34,134 nucleotides of DNA from Halobacteriales archaeon (GTDB taxonomy: Archaea; Halobacteriota; Halobacteria; Halobacteriales; SKNY01). The DNA lies in assembly GCA_007118975.1 (NCBI GenBank), contig SKQO01000035.1, forward strand, positions 1 through 34,134, written 5' to 3'. The position numbers and the translations under genes are program-made. Below are positions 26,318 through 34,134 of the stretch, in pieces; position 1 is the first letter of the stretch; the number at the start of each line of letters is the position of its first letter. The notes beneath the pieces were generated by a model, which made no database searches, was not told the DNA's origin, and saw only the letters and a program-made list of their open reading frames with translations.

Positions 26318-26521
26318 ATGGTTGCGTGGATGAGAACCGGGTGTATGACGGTCGAGACCGAGGATGTCGTGACGACGATCGCGTTGCTCGTGGTGATCGT
26401 GGGCCTGGTTGGAGCGATGGTAGCGGAGCTGCTGGCGTTCAGGACTGCAGCTATCGGTCTCGTCGTGGCCATCGCGATGTTTCTGTGGCTCGTCGTCTCG
26501 CCGCTCGTGAGCGAGCGCTGA
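26318..26521 (+). CDS. Small membrane protein, two transmembrane segments
   Basis: This 67-residue protein has two hydrophobic helices (VVTTIALLVVIVGLVGAMVA and TAAIGLVVAIAMFLWLVV) after a short acidic lead and no recognisable family motif. A TTATGC element lies 22-27 bases before the ATG at 26318, which supports that start; ATGs at 26330 and 26345 are alternatives. It is divergent from the broken OB-fold gene. Function unknown. Confidence 0.6.
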   Translation: MVAWMRTGCMTVETEDVVTTIALLVVIVGLVGAMVAELLAFRTAAIGLVVAIAMFLWLVVSPLVSER

Positions 26522-26723
26522 GCGGGCCTGACACGCTGTGGCGAGCGGCATCCGTATCGATCCGCCGGGGAACCCCTCGATATCCGTCATCGGTTTCGAG
26601 GACAGCAAGATGCTCGTTTCCTAGGTTTACGTGGCGTCGGAACGTGCGAGAGCTCAGGTCGATCAGCGCCGGTGTGTGGCGAGCAATGAAAACCCCTTAG
26701 CCCGCTTCCGCGGTAGCGCCCGC

Positions 26724-27632
26724 ATGGACCAGGCCCTGCGGTGGCGCTTCCGCCGGGCGAGCTGGCTCAACGTGCTCGGCAACCTGGCAAAGATTCTCGT
26801 CGAGGGTGCCATCGGTGTCGCCACCGGCAGCGTGGCGTTGCTCGCGGACGCCGCGCACTCGGTCGCCGACCTCATCGCGAGTGCGGTCGTCCTCATGTGG
26901 GGCGGGGCCGGGTTCGACGATCCCGACGAAGAACATCCGCACGGGCATGCCAGGTTCGAGCCGATCACCGCCGTGGTGGTGGGGAGTGCAATCGTGCTGA
27001 TGGGGATCGGCCTGCTCTATGAGTCGACCAAGGGAATTTACCATGGATCGGCACTCGAGTTCAGCTATCTGTTGATCGCTGGGCTGCTCTTCGCCATTGC
27101 CAACATGGCCGTGGTGTATTGGTATACCGTCCGGGTCAACGACGCAATTGGATCGACGGCGCTCGGCGCCCTTGCGGTCGACTGCCGGAACGACATCTAC
27201 ACCTCGACGGCCGCGCTCGTCGGCATTCTCGGGGTGTGGGCGGGGTATCCGGTGTTCGACCCCGTCGCCGGTGGGCTGGTCAGCGTGCTCGTCATCGGGC
27301 AGGGGATCCAGATCGGGCGCGAAAACGTCGATTACATCGTCGGCTCTGCGGCCCCCGCGGAGATGCAAGAACGTGTCCGCGGGACCTTGCTGTCCCACTC
27401 GGACGTGCGCGGCGTCCACGACCTGGTCGTCTATTACGAGGGAACCGAACTCGAGGTGGAAAGCCACGTCGAGGTGGACGGCGGGATGTCCCTGCGGGAG
27501 GCCCACGAACTCGAGTCGGCGCTCATCAGAAAACTGCGGATGATCGATGGTATCAGGGACGCCCACGTGCACCTGGATCCGTCGGGGGTCGGGGAGTGGA
27601 AAGACGCCGATGAGGCTGGTGGCCGGCAGTAG
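26724..27632 (+). CDS. Cation diffusion facilitator (CDF) metal exporter
   Basis: This 302-residue membrane protein has six predicted helices and a cytoplasmic C-terminal domain (about 215-295). It exports divalent metal from the cell in exchange for protons. The transport site can be read as His45 and Asp49 in TM2 (DAAHSVAD) with Asp153 and Asp157 in TM5 (DCRND). HPHGHARFEP at 71-80 is the usual loop motif. The H-D-D-D arrangement differs from the common zinc H-D-H-D set, so manganese, iron or another metal is possible. The start at 26724 fits the family. It ends one base before the convergent regulator gene. Confidence 0.9.
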   Translation: MDQALRWRFRRASWLNVLGNLAKILVEGAIGVATGSVALLADAAHSVADLIASAVVLMWGGAGFDDPDEEHPHGHARFEPITAVVVGSAIVLMGIGLLYESTKGIYHGSALEFSYLLIAGLLFAIANMAVVYWYTVRVNDAIGSTALGALAVDCRNDIYTSTAALVGILGVWAGYPVFDPVAGGLVSVLVIGQGIQIGRENVDYIVGSAAPAEMQERVRGTLLSHSDVRGVHDLVVYYEGTELEVESHVEVDGGMSLREAHELESALIRKLRMIDGIRDAHVHLDPSGVGEWKDADEAGGRQ

Positions 27633-27926
27633 CTACGTGGACGGCTCGACGGAAAGAATGGCCTTTGCGAGCTCGTCGTGGAGGTAGGGATGATCGTTCT
27701 CGTCACGCTGGATCAACGGTGGTCCCTGGAGTCGCTCCTCCAGTGTACCCACGCGTTTTTTGATCGTTCGCTCGGTGTACCCCGTCTCCGCCGCGATCTC
27801 ATCGATCGATAGCGGCGCTTCGGCTTCCGCCAGCGCGGTCGCGATCTCTACCTCCGAGGCGGTATAGTCCTCGTGCATCTTCTCAACCAGCCGGACCAAC
27901 TCGTCGGGGACGGCGTCGGCTCCCAT
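27633..27926 (-). CDS. Winged-helix (ArsR/Lrp-like) transcriptional regulator
   Basis: This 97-residue protein has a helix-turn-helix region, APLSIDEIAAETGYTERTIKKRVGTLEERL, within a winged-helix fold. The start at 27926 (MGADAVPDEL) fits; the upstream extension does not. A TTTACGTA TATA-like element lies about 24-32 bases before it. Its position directly against the CDF exporter suggests a role in metal regulation, but no metal-binding cysteines are visible, so this is only contextual. Confidence 0.75.
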   Translation of the reverse strand: MGADAVPDELVRLVEKMHEDYTASEVEIATALAEAEAPLSIDEIAAETGYTERTIKKRVGTLEERLQGPPLIQRDENDHPYLHDELAKAILSVEPST

Positions 27927-27948
27927 CGGCCGAATGTTTGAGCACGGG

Positions 27949-27956
27949 TTACGTAA
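27949..27956 (-). promoter_or_regulatory. TATA-like element overlapping an 8-base palindrome
   Basis: TTACGTAA lies 23-30 bases before the regulator's ATG at 27926 and sits within the sequence GATTTACGTAAC. It serves as a likely TATA box for the minus-strand regulator and, being a perfect palindrome, could also be a site of autoregulation. Confidence 0.35.
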
Positions 27957-28022
27957 ATCCGCCGTTACCGGGGCGTACCCGGTGAGCAACGTTCTTACCG
28001 TGGCACGCCCTGACACTCCGCC

Positions 28023-28256
28023 ATGGAACAGTTCGAAAAGTTTGTGACGTCTACAACGCTCCGCGAGGACAACGAATCGCTCAAATTATACCAGAATACT
28101 GTCGCACTTACCTGCCCCGCATGTGGGGAACCATTCGACGATATGGTCGTTTGCAAACAGGAATATACCAGCCTCAATCAGACCATGCCGCTCGACCTCT
28201 GTACCACGGTCCACGAGGGTCGACCTGTTCTTTTTACACACAAACCTGACGAGTGA
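28023..28256 (+). CDS. Small zinc-ribbon-like protein, DUF7385 / 'flagella cluster protein' type
   Basis: This 77-residue protein carries [13 protein letters not shown], a half zinc-ribbon, and ends [14 protein letters not shown] recall haloarchaeal small proteins with the same CPACGEPF and VLFTH ends, often annotated 'flagella cluster protein', with no proven function. No second CxxC pair is present; a later lone Cys may complete a metal site. It is divergent from the regulator and ends 56 bases before TFB. Confidence 0.75.
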   Translation: MEQFEKFVTSTTLREDNESLKLYQNTVALTCPACGEPFDDMVVCKQEYTSLNQTMPLDLCTTVHEGRPVLFTHKPDE

Positions 28257-28278
28257 CCAAACGGGTCGGAGGCAAGAG

Positions 28279-28286
28279 CTTATATA
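28279..28286 (+). promoter_or_regulatory. TATA box of the TFB gene
   Basis: TTATATAG-type sequence (GCTTATATAGGC) lies 27-34 bases before the ATG at 28313, the ideal archaeal spacing, so the transcript is probably leaderless. It lies just beyond the end of the preceding small gene. Confidence 0.6.
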
Positions 28287-28312
28287 GGCTTGGTCGTTTG
28301 CTGATAGTCATA

Positions 28313-29269
28313 ATGTCCTGGCAGCCACGTGAACGTGAGCGTGAGGCTGAGAAGGAAACGGACACCGAAAAAGCGGGCCAACGGTGTCCGGAATGCGAAG
28401 CGGAGCAGCTGATCACGCACGGGGACCAGGGCGAGTTGATGTGCGAAGAGTGCGGGTTAATCATTGAAGAGCACAACATGGATCGCGGTCCCGAGTGGCG
28501 GGCGTTCAACCAGCAAGAGCGGGAATCGAAGTCCCGCGTCGGTGCCCCGACCACCAAAACGATGCACGATAAGGGCCTGACGACGACGATCGACTGGCAG
28601 AACAAGGACGCCTATGGTCGTTCGCTCTCCTCGGAAAAACGCAGCCAGATGCACCGGTTGCGGAAATGGCAGGAGCGGATCCGAACGAAGGACGCGGGCG
28701 AGCGGAACCTCCAGTTCGCGCTCTCGGAGATCGACCGCATGGCGTCGGCGCTCGGCGTTCCCCGTGCAGTCCGGGAGGTCGCATCCGTTATCTATCGACG
28801 CGCGCTCGCGGAGGATCTCATCAGGGGTCGCTCCATCGAGGGCGTGGCGACGAGTGCCCTGTACGCAGCATGCAGGCAGGAGGGAATCCCGCGAAGCCTC
28901 GACGAGGTGGCCGAGGTGAGCCGCGTTCCCCAGAAGGAGATCGGGCGGACGTACCGGTATATCGCCCAGGAGCTCGGCCTCGAACTGGAACCGGTGGATC
29001 CCAAACAGTACGTCCCACGGTTCTGCTCGGAGCTCGGCCTCTCCGAGGAGGTTGAACAGAAAACCCGGGAGATCATCGAGCAAACGGCCGAGGAAGGGCT
29101 CCTGTCGGGGAAATCCCCCACTGGATACGCCGCCGCCGCCATCTATGCCGCGTCGCTGTTGTGCAACGAAAAGAAGACCCAGCGGGAGGTCGCAGAAGTC
29201 GCCCAGGTCACAGAAGTGACGATCCGAAACCGGTATCAAGAGCAGATCGAAGCGATGGGGATCTACTGA
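28313..29269 (+). CDS. tfb: Transcription initiation factor IIB (TFB)
   Basis: This 318-residue protein recruits RNA polymerase to TATA/BRE promoters with TBP. The N-terminal zinc ribbon has Cys25, Cys28, Cys44 and Cys47 (CPECEAE, CEECGLI). The B-reader/linker follows ([20 protein letters not shown]), then two cyclin-like repeats (about 120-205 and 215-310). The N-terminal lead is charged (RERERE). Haloarchaea usually carry several TFB paralogs with partly distinct regulons; which one this is cannot be decided from the sequence alone. The start at 28313 follows the TATA box with correct spacing. Confidence 0.95.
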   Translation: MSWQPREREREAEKETDTEKAGQRCPECEAEQLITHGDQGELMCEECGLIIEEHNMDRGPEWRAFNQQERESKSRVGAPTTKTMHDKGLTTTIDWQNKDAYGRSLSSEKRSQMHRLRKWQERIRTKDAGERNLQFALSEIDRMASALGVPRAVREVASVIYRRALAEDLIRGRSIEGVATSALYAACRQEGIPRSLDEVAEVSRVPQKEIGRTYRYIAQELGLELEPVDPKQYVPRFCSELGLSEEVEQKTREIIEQTAEEGLLSGKSPTGYAAAAIYAASLLCNEKKTQREVAEVAQVTEVTIRNRYQEQIEAMGIY

Positions 29270-29310
29270 ATCAGTTCACGAGATTGCTTGAGAAGGCGAA
29301 CGGTTGTGGT

Positions 29311-30345
29311 TTAGTCATCTGCCGCAGGCAGCGGGGCATCCCCGCGTTCTAGCCGACGGGGTTCCAGGAGCGGAACTGCCGAGTCCGCGTTGCGCGCAAG
29401 TTCTCGGGTCCGACGCTCGGCTGCTTCGGTGGTGAGCAGGTCGAACTCTCGTTCGACGGTTACGATATCGAGCATCTCGTCACGTGATTCGAGGACAATG
29501 ATACCCTCTTCCTGCGGTGTGTGGATCGCCACTGATTCCGGATATGCCTCCTGAATGGCCGTCAGCTCGGTGTCACTGTAGTCGAAGCTTCCCATGTCGT
29601 ACGATCGCATATTCGTATTGACAGTGGCGACATGAAATCGGGCGCCCCCGAGGTCATCGAAATCGACCGTCGGCATTGTCGGATGACCGGTCCCCCGGCC
29701 GACCACGTGCCCATGCGGTGTGTAGACCTTGGCATCGCTCGGAAAACAGTACGCGATGTGAAACCCGTGGTAGGTCGCCCAGTGAGCGAATTTTCCCCAT
29801 CCGAGACCGTGGGTGGGGTGAACCATGAGGTCGAGCTCACGTCGGCGGTACGCAAGCGCCAGTTCGTCGAATCGCACGTCCCAGCAGATGGTCGCCCCGA
29901 CACGACCGAACGGGGTGTCCCACACGGGGAGCTCCGTTCCAGGCGCAATGCCGCGGTCCTCGAGTTCACCGATGGTTGGTGCGATTTTCCTGTAGGTGCC
30001 CCGATACCCGGCCGCTGGCCCGATCAGGGCGACCGCGTTGTAGACGGTATCACCTTCCACTTCGTAGGTGGGTACCCAGACGTACGCCTCGAGGGTGGCC
30101 GCGGCCTCGGCGACCCGATCCGTAAACGGACCGGGGAGTTCGATGGCGACTTCCGAGACTGGCCGGTCGTGCCGACCGGTGTCGTCCGCCAGCACGAGTT
30201 CGGGAAAGACGACGAAATCAGGGTCGAACCGTCCCGCCGCTTCGAGGCAGGCCAGGAAGGCATCCTTGTTGGCCGACAACGGATCGTTGGTATCCCTTTC
30301 TCCGGGCATATTCGGCTGCACCTGGAGGATTCGGGTCGGTCGCAT
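29311..30345 (-). CDS. Nitrilase-superfamily carbon-nitrogen hydrolase
   Basis: This 344-residue enzyme has the catalytic triad Glu49 (FPELVLAD), Lys120 (YRKIAPT) and Cys154 (ATICWDVRF). It therefore hydrolyses an amide, nitrile or carbamoyl group through a cysteine thioester. It is longer than the typical 270-300-residue aliphatic amidase or omega-amidase, with an extra C-terminal tail rich in arginine and acidic residues. The start at 30345 (MRPTRILQVQPN) fits the family. It is divergent from the aldolase across 86 bases and convergent with TFB. The substrate is unknown. Confidence 0.88.
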   Translation of the reverse strand: MRPTRILQVQPNMPGERDTNDPLSANKDAFLACLEAAGRFDPDFVVFPELVLADDTGRHDRPVSEVAIELPGPFTDRVAEAAATLEAYVWVPTYEVEGDTVYNAVALIGPAAGYRGTYRKIAPTIGELEDRGIAPGTELPVWDTPFGRVGATICWDVRFDELALAYRRRELDLMVHPTHGLGWGKFAHWATYHGFHIAYCFPSDAKVYTPHGHVVGRGTGHPTMPTVDFDDLGGARFHVATVNTNMRSYDMGSFDYSDTELTAIQEAYPESVAIHTPQEEGIIVLESRDEMLDIVTVEREFDLLTTEAAERRTRELARNADSAVPLLEPRRLERGDAPLPAADD

Positions 30346-30431
30346 ACGTTGGCGGTCGGTCCCCGGCCAGTTAGCCGTTTCCCGATGTCCCGGTGAGGAA
30401 GGGTGAAGTGTCGACCGGGAGACGACACCAC

Positions 30432-31211
30432 ATGCAACAGCAGAACGCGTTGTGTCAGCCGCTTGCTGCGGGTGAGCCGGTATTCGGCGCGCGGGCGAAG
30501 ACGCACGCACCGGCACTCATCGAGGTTTACGGGTCGTTGGGGCTGGACTTTGTCTGGCTGGACTTTGAACACGGCGGCCCGAGTCCGGCCGACGCGCAGC
30601 ACCTCGAGCACTGCTGTCGGGCGGCGGCGGTCGGGGACACGGAACTGCTCGTTCGATTACCGAAGGGCGAGCCAACGCTCGTTCGAAAGCTCCTAGACAC
30701 CGGCGTACGAAACGTCCTGATTCCACGGGTCGAGGACGTAGACGACATTCAACCGGCCCTCAAAGCTGCCCGATTCGACTATGACGGAGGGCCAGGACAG
30801 CGAGGATTCGCCGGTGCTCGCGTGAGTGGGTGGGGCGATCACCCGGCGTCGTACGCCCGGCTCGAAGACGAAAACGTGCTGGTCGGTGCACAGATCGAGA
30901 GTCTCACCGGACTCGAGAACCTCTCCGAGATCCTGGCGCTACCGGCGCTCGGGTTCGTCCAGATCGGTCACGGCGATCTGGCGATTTCCATGGGCCGTCC
31001 GATGCAAGCCGATCACGAAGACGTGCAGGCGGCAATCTCGACGATCCTGGAACACTGCCTCGAAGCGGATGTGCCAGTCGGCCGTGTGCCGGCGGATGTC
31101 GCAGACGCACGGGAGGCACGCGACGCCGGATACCAGATCCTGCGCCTTGGCGACGAAGTCGAGGGGGCTCGTAGCTTGCTGACCGACCGGCTCGACGCAC
31201 TGAAGCGTTGA
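30432..31211 (+). CDS. HpcH/HpaI-family aldolase
   Basis: This 259-residue TIM-barrel enzyme cleaves a 2-keto-3-deoxy (or 4-hydroxy-2-keto) acid to pyruvate and an aldehyde using a divalent metal. Visible features are VWLDFEHGG (His47), LLVRLPKG (Arg74), the metal ligands Glu155 (GAQIESLTG) and Asp182 (GHGDLAISMG) and the C-terminal barrel strands. 2-keto-3-deoxy-L-rhamnonate aldolase belongs to this family, so it could act after the dehydratase at 22441. Other substrates are equally consistent with the motifs. The start at 30432 fits; it ends two bases before the convergent methyltransferase. Confidence 0.87.
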   Translation: MQQQNALCQPLAAGEPVFGARAKTHAPALIEVYGSLGLDFVWLDFEHGGPSPADAQHLEHCCRAAAVGDTELLVRLPKGEPTLVRKLLDTGVRNVLIPRVEDVDDIQPALKAARFDYDGGPGQRGFAGARVSGWGDHPASYARLEDENVLVGAQIESLTGLENLSEILALPALGFVQIGHGDLAISMGRPMQADHEDVQAAISTILEHCLEADVPVGRVPADVADAREARDAGYQILRLGDEVEGARSLLTDRLDALKR

Positions 31212-31213
31212 GT

Positions 31214-31780
31214 TCAGGAAGAACAACGACGCGCGAGGATCACGACCTTTTCGTTTGGAAGAGGGCGCTCATGCTCGACGGTAAATCCTGCGCGACGTAA
31301 CCAGCGACGAATCGCTGCCGACGAGATGCGGCGATCCAGTGGTGGCCCCACGTCACCGGCTGCCGACGGGCGGTACTCCGCGATGATCACCGGCGATCCA
31401 GCCGGTAGTGCCGTTCCGATACTCTCGATGGCATCGACCGGTCGGTCGATGTGGTGAAGCACGAAGGTCAGGAGTGTCGGAATCGGGCCGTCAAACCGGA
31501 GCGGGAGGTATCGGATATCCCCGAGCATCGTGACGATCGATGGTGTCGGGTGCTGGCATCGAAGATACGTCAACGCACCGGAATCACGATCGACCGCTAT
31601 GACTGCCCCGGGTTCGATGCGTTCGGCAATCCATGCCGCCGGATAGCCCGGCCCACAGCCGAGATCGAGGACGGTATCACCCCGGTCGAGAGCCAACAAC
31701 CGCCAGCACCATCCGAGTACTTCCTGCGCTCGGTCCGTCTGCCGTTGATGAACTGCTTCCCAATCCGTCTCTGTTCTCAT
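31214..31780 (-). CDS. Class I SAM-dependent methyltransferase
   Basis: This 188-residue protein has the SAM-binding motif I VLDLGCGPGYPAAWIA near residue 37. Motif II follows (VIAVDRDSGAL) and then GDIRYLPLRFDGPIPTLLTF, with LHHIDRP as a motif IV-like region. A C-terminal strand pair (GFTVEHERPLP) completes the fold. The fold suits small-molecule or lipid/quinone methylation, but the acceptor is unknown. It converges on the aldolase. Confidence 0.85.
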   Translation of the reverse strand: MRTETDWEAVHQRQTDRAQEVLGWCWRLLALDRGDTVLDLGCGPGYPAAWIAERIEPGAVIAVDRDSGALTYLRCQHPTPSIVTMLGDIRYLPLRFDGPIPTLLTFVLHHIDRPVDAIESIGTALPAGSPVIIAEYRPSAAGDVGPPLDRRISSAAIRRWLRRAGFTVEHERPLPNEKVVILARRCSS

Positions 31781-31995
31781 ACGACCCCATCAGGCGGCCC
31801 AAATAAGTGGATACGGGCTCGGGAACAAGGAAAAATCGAGCGGGAGCACTGTCTCTGGCCTAGAAGAATCTCCGGTTGACTGCTCCTGTCCATCGGTCGA
31901 GGTCAACGTCCGGGACGCAACGACCCCGATCACTCGTCCAATTCAGGATGATTTCATTCAAACTCGGGTGATCGCTTTCATGCCTGCCATCGTGC
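31781..31995. other. Intergenic stretch, AT-richer
   Basis: This gap upstream of the methyltransferase and ahead of the decayed GNAT gene has lower GC than the left part of the window. I see no gene, RNA or repeat in it beyond a likely promoter for the minus-strand methyltransferase. Confidence 0.4.
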
Positions 31996-32406
31996 ATGAA
32001 CAAGGGGAGCGAGCAAGCTCACGCTTACAACCCGAACTCGCCAAGGAATTATCGTCCCCAACCTCATCTAGAAATGGGTTATATTCCCATAATCAGTCAA
32101 AGATGTTTTGAGATCACTTTCAGATCGAGTCCGATTTCAGAGATGATTATCGGGTGTGTCGAGAAGCATCACCCCGAGGAACCGGACTGGGAATTGACGC
32201 TCTAGGGGATTGAGCCTACGCAGCAACGGAACGGATATGGAAAGCTCCTGCTGGAGCCGGTGCTTCAGGCGTGCGACCGGGAGGAGACGCCTGCGTTTCT
32301 CATTTCGAGTAATGTTCAGAATCTCACGTTTTATCTCCAGCATGGATTCGAGATAGTTGATACGATTCAATTTCCAACGATGCCACCGTTCTTTCCCGTG
32401 CGCTGA
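31996..32406 (+). pseudogene. Decayed GNAT acetyltransferase, C-terminal part
   Basis: In one frame, EKHHPEEPDWELTL is followed by TAG at 32203-32205, then GIEPTQQRNGYGKLLLEPVL and NVQNLTFYLQHGFEIVDTIQ to a stop at 32404-32406. The region around QQRNGYG is the acetyl-CoA-binding loop of the GNAT fold, and the order matches the second half of small haloarchaeal acetyltransferases. The N-terminal part before about 32137 is not recognisable and may be unrelated sequence or badly decayed. The stop lies where such proteins have a hydrophobic residue. Confidence 0.72.
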
Positions 32407-32562
32407 GAGCCACAACGGTGATCCTTCCCATCCATCGGTGTTGTGATGGATTCGGCGTTCTCATTCGGTACGCAAATTCTAACGAAGTCCAGTAGATCAG
32501 CATCCAGCTAGTCCCCGACCTCCCCGAGGCAACCGGGACACGTCCTCCAATATCGAAGACCC

Positions 32563-33908
32563 TCAGAAACCGGGTTTGAGCACTCGCCACATGATGCCCG
32601 GACGAAATAGTGAGTTCGGTCGTGCTTCCATGATGACGACACGATTGAAAGCGTCAGCCAAGCGGCCGTCGGTTTGGACCTTGCGGTTCAACCTGGTGAA
32701 GTATCGATTCATAAGATCCGTTGCGAAGGACTTCGGACCGGTGGTCCGTGAAAACTGAAAGTCACTGCCGATCGCGACGTTCGACGCATCGGCCACGACA
32801 GTTTGGACCCGGTCGAAAAATCGGAGTGCGAAATCGCCTCCCATGTGTGGCCAGCGTATGGTGTAATACCAGTGCCGCGAGTGCCGGGACCGACATTCCG
32901 TGGCCGTATATCGGATTGAAGCTGGCGATTGCATCACCGATAACCACATTCCGTGGAGGGAACCGTTCGAGGTCCTCGTAGCGACGCATGAGGTTCGACA
33001 GCATGGGATACTTGTAGATGTCCGTCGAATTCAGGCCATGTCCATCGATAATGCGCACGACGTGAGAAACGGGAAGTGAAGCGGCGTAGTCACGGAATCG
33101 CTCCGGATCGGTCGGCGGGTGGTCGCCATTGATTCCAGCCAACGATATCACCTACCGTCCGTTTTCGATCGGGAAGATTGCGACGCCCCGACTGCGAGGC
33201 GGCTCGGGCAACACGATGAGCGCCCCGTAATCGTTGGTCGGGCGCTCAACGATCGCCGTACTGTAGGCCAAATCAATGGACACCCCGTCGGTTGTCGGGG
33301 ACGCATAGCTGTGGATTTCGAGCCATGCAGGCGTCCGAGCGTGCGGTCGGTGGCGTCCACGACTAAGTCGGCAGCGATCTCCCGTTCGCCAGCCGCAGTA
33401 CGAACGGTCACCCCCCGACAATCGACCCGTGATCGTCAACGAGGTAATCGACGAACTGACATTCGTCTCAAATTGTGACACGATCGAGCTTGGCTACGCG
33501 TCTCCGAGTGGTCTGCTCAAACAGTGGCCGACTCGCACTGTATTTCTGTATGGGTGATGGTCCATGTGCGAAAAAATCCCCTTGGGTGTATATCTTAACA
33601 CCCCTGGCGAGATCCACTGTCAGTGCGCCCGCGTCCGTCAAGTCATCGCCGTTGCCGGGGAAAAGATCCTCAAGAACTACCTGTCCGGCCCTCTTCATCA
33701 CGTGGATGTGATTCGCCTGCGGCGTTCCTGGTCGAGCGCTTGCATCGTCAACAAGCGGATCTTTGTCGATGAGCGTGACAGTTTGGAATCGATCAATCAA
33801 AACGCGGCTCGCGATGAGTCCGGACATGTTTGCCCCGACCACGACTGCGTGCCCCCGCCGCTCCTCGATTTCATCGGGATCGTACCGTGGGGCAGTTGCC
33901 AGTGTCAT
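32563..33908 (-). pseudogene. Decayed FAD-dependent monooxygenase/oxidoreductase
   Basis: The gene starts at 33908: a short lead, then HAVVVGANMSGLIASRVLID (FAD-binding GxGxxG, with the second Gly changed to Asn), and QANHIHVMKRAGQVVLEDLF. Later fragments lie in other frames: AAGEREIAADLVVDATDRTL, RTPAWLEIHSY, INGDHPPTDPERFRDYAASL, VVIGDAIASFNPIYGHGMSV (the conserved GD motif) and TTGPKSFATDLMNRY. At least four frameshifts are needed, plus a TAG at 33152-33154 where relatives carry Trp. It ends RVLKPGF at 32563. The remaining order is complete, so decay is fairly recent. Confidence 0.85.
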
Positions 33909-34059
33909 TCGTCGAGTTATACAGAATCGTGGAGCATACCTGACCCTTTAGGATCAGGATGAATCCGACAACGCGGACTCAATCCACGCTACGCTAGCCA
34001 GTTCGAGATTTCCCAATCCGTGTTTTGAAGTGACAGGCAACCCTACGTATGGGGAGGAA

Positions 34060-34134
34060 TCAGGCTGGGACCAGAGCGATTCCCGCCAGTCCTCCGATGG
34101 CGGCCTGTCCGCCCCAAGCAATCAAACAGTAATC
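34060..34134 (-). CDS. 3' end of a probable membrane protein, cut by window
   Basis: On the minus strand the frame open to the window edge reads AWGGQAAIGGLAGIALVPA and then stops at 34060-34062. The small, hydrophobic, glycine-alanine-rich end is typical of a last transmembrane helix. Only 24 codons are visible, so the family cannot be named. Confidence 0.35.
   Translation of the reverse strand, partial: DYCLIAWGGQAAIGGLAGIALVPA

Noticed and set aside
4614-33154. Stop-codon reassignment or programmed recoding as an explanation of the in-frame stops
   Set aside because: All three stop codons occur, together with frameshifts and a lost Walker A region, and only in certain genes. Decay explains this better.
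4031-33908. Sequencing errors as the sole cause of the frameshifts
   Set aside because: Errors would also hit the long intact genes (for example the 3.2-kb rhamnosidase). The nonsense substitutions and the chimeric junction are not indel errors. Individual indels should still be verified.

Overview
The window looks like a chromosome or megaplasmid segment of a halophilic archaeon (class Halobacteria). The evidence is GC-rich coding sequence, very acidic proteins, a TFIIB-type transcription factor, a Tat-type lipoprotein signal on a metal-binding protein, haloarchaeal families such as the CPACGEPF-containing small protein, and TATA-like boxes about 25-30 bases ahead of start codons (leaderless style). 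I identify 22 complete protein genes, two partial genes at the window edges and seven decayed genes. I see no rRNA, tRNA or CRISPR array.

Layout. 1-422: 5' part of an SRPBCC-fold gene (minus). 423-1163: no recognisable gene. 1164-3960: an asparagine-synthase-like gene and a ParB-like gene, families often seen in haloarchaeal surface-glycan regions. 4031-4976: a broken GNAT acetyltransferase. 5075-9511: an amidohydrolase of the sugar-lactonase type, a large GH78 alpha-L-rhamnosidase and a MazG-like protein. 9608-11359: an FAD oxidoreductase and TspO, tail to tail. 11452-13503: a decay zone. An IS200/IS605-type TnpB start is fused in frame to a MinD/ParA-like ATPase that has lost its Walker A region, and it faces a decayed coiled-coil gene. 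13831-17136: a complete zinc/manganese-type ABC importer (binding lipoprotein, ATPase, permease). 17152-24695: a catabolic stretch with aldehyde dehydrogenase, AAC(3)-fold acetyltransferase, LDH2-type dehydrogenase, PHP/CehA-like protein, enolase-superfamily sugar-acid dehydratase and D-2-hydroxyacid dehydrogenase. 24743-26521: a low-molecular-weight phosphatase/arsenate-reductase-like protein, two overlapping broken membrane-protein genes and a small membrane protein. 26724-29269: a cation efflux protein, a winged-helix regulator, a small zinc-ribbon-like protein and TFB. 29311-31780: a nitrilase-family amidase, an HpcH/HpaI aldolase and a methyltransferase. 31996-33908: two more decayed genes (GNAT, FAD monooxygenase). 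34060-34134: the 3' end of a probable membrane protein.

How the genes may work together. The rhamnosidase, lactonase-like amidohydrolase, sugar-acid dehydratase, 2-keto-3-deoxy-acid-type aldolase, aldehyde dehydrogenase and 2-hydroxyacid dehydrogenases supply most enzyme types for oxidative breakdown of a deoxysugar such as L-rhamnose, or of a related aldonate or uronate. They are scattered over about 26 kb in several transcription units, and no sugar transporter or sugar 1-dehydrogenase is visible, so one shared pathway is an inference. Metal handling is a second theme: an importer, a CDF exporter and a nearby regulator.

The most distinctive signal is gene decay. Seven decayed genes in 34 kb carry all three stop codons plus frameshifts, next to fully intact genes. 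The most informative is the TnpB::MinD junction, where a transposon fragment and a deletion created a chimeric reading frame. I did not find convincing evidence of a wholly new multi-gene defence or mobile system; the findings list ranks what deserves checking.
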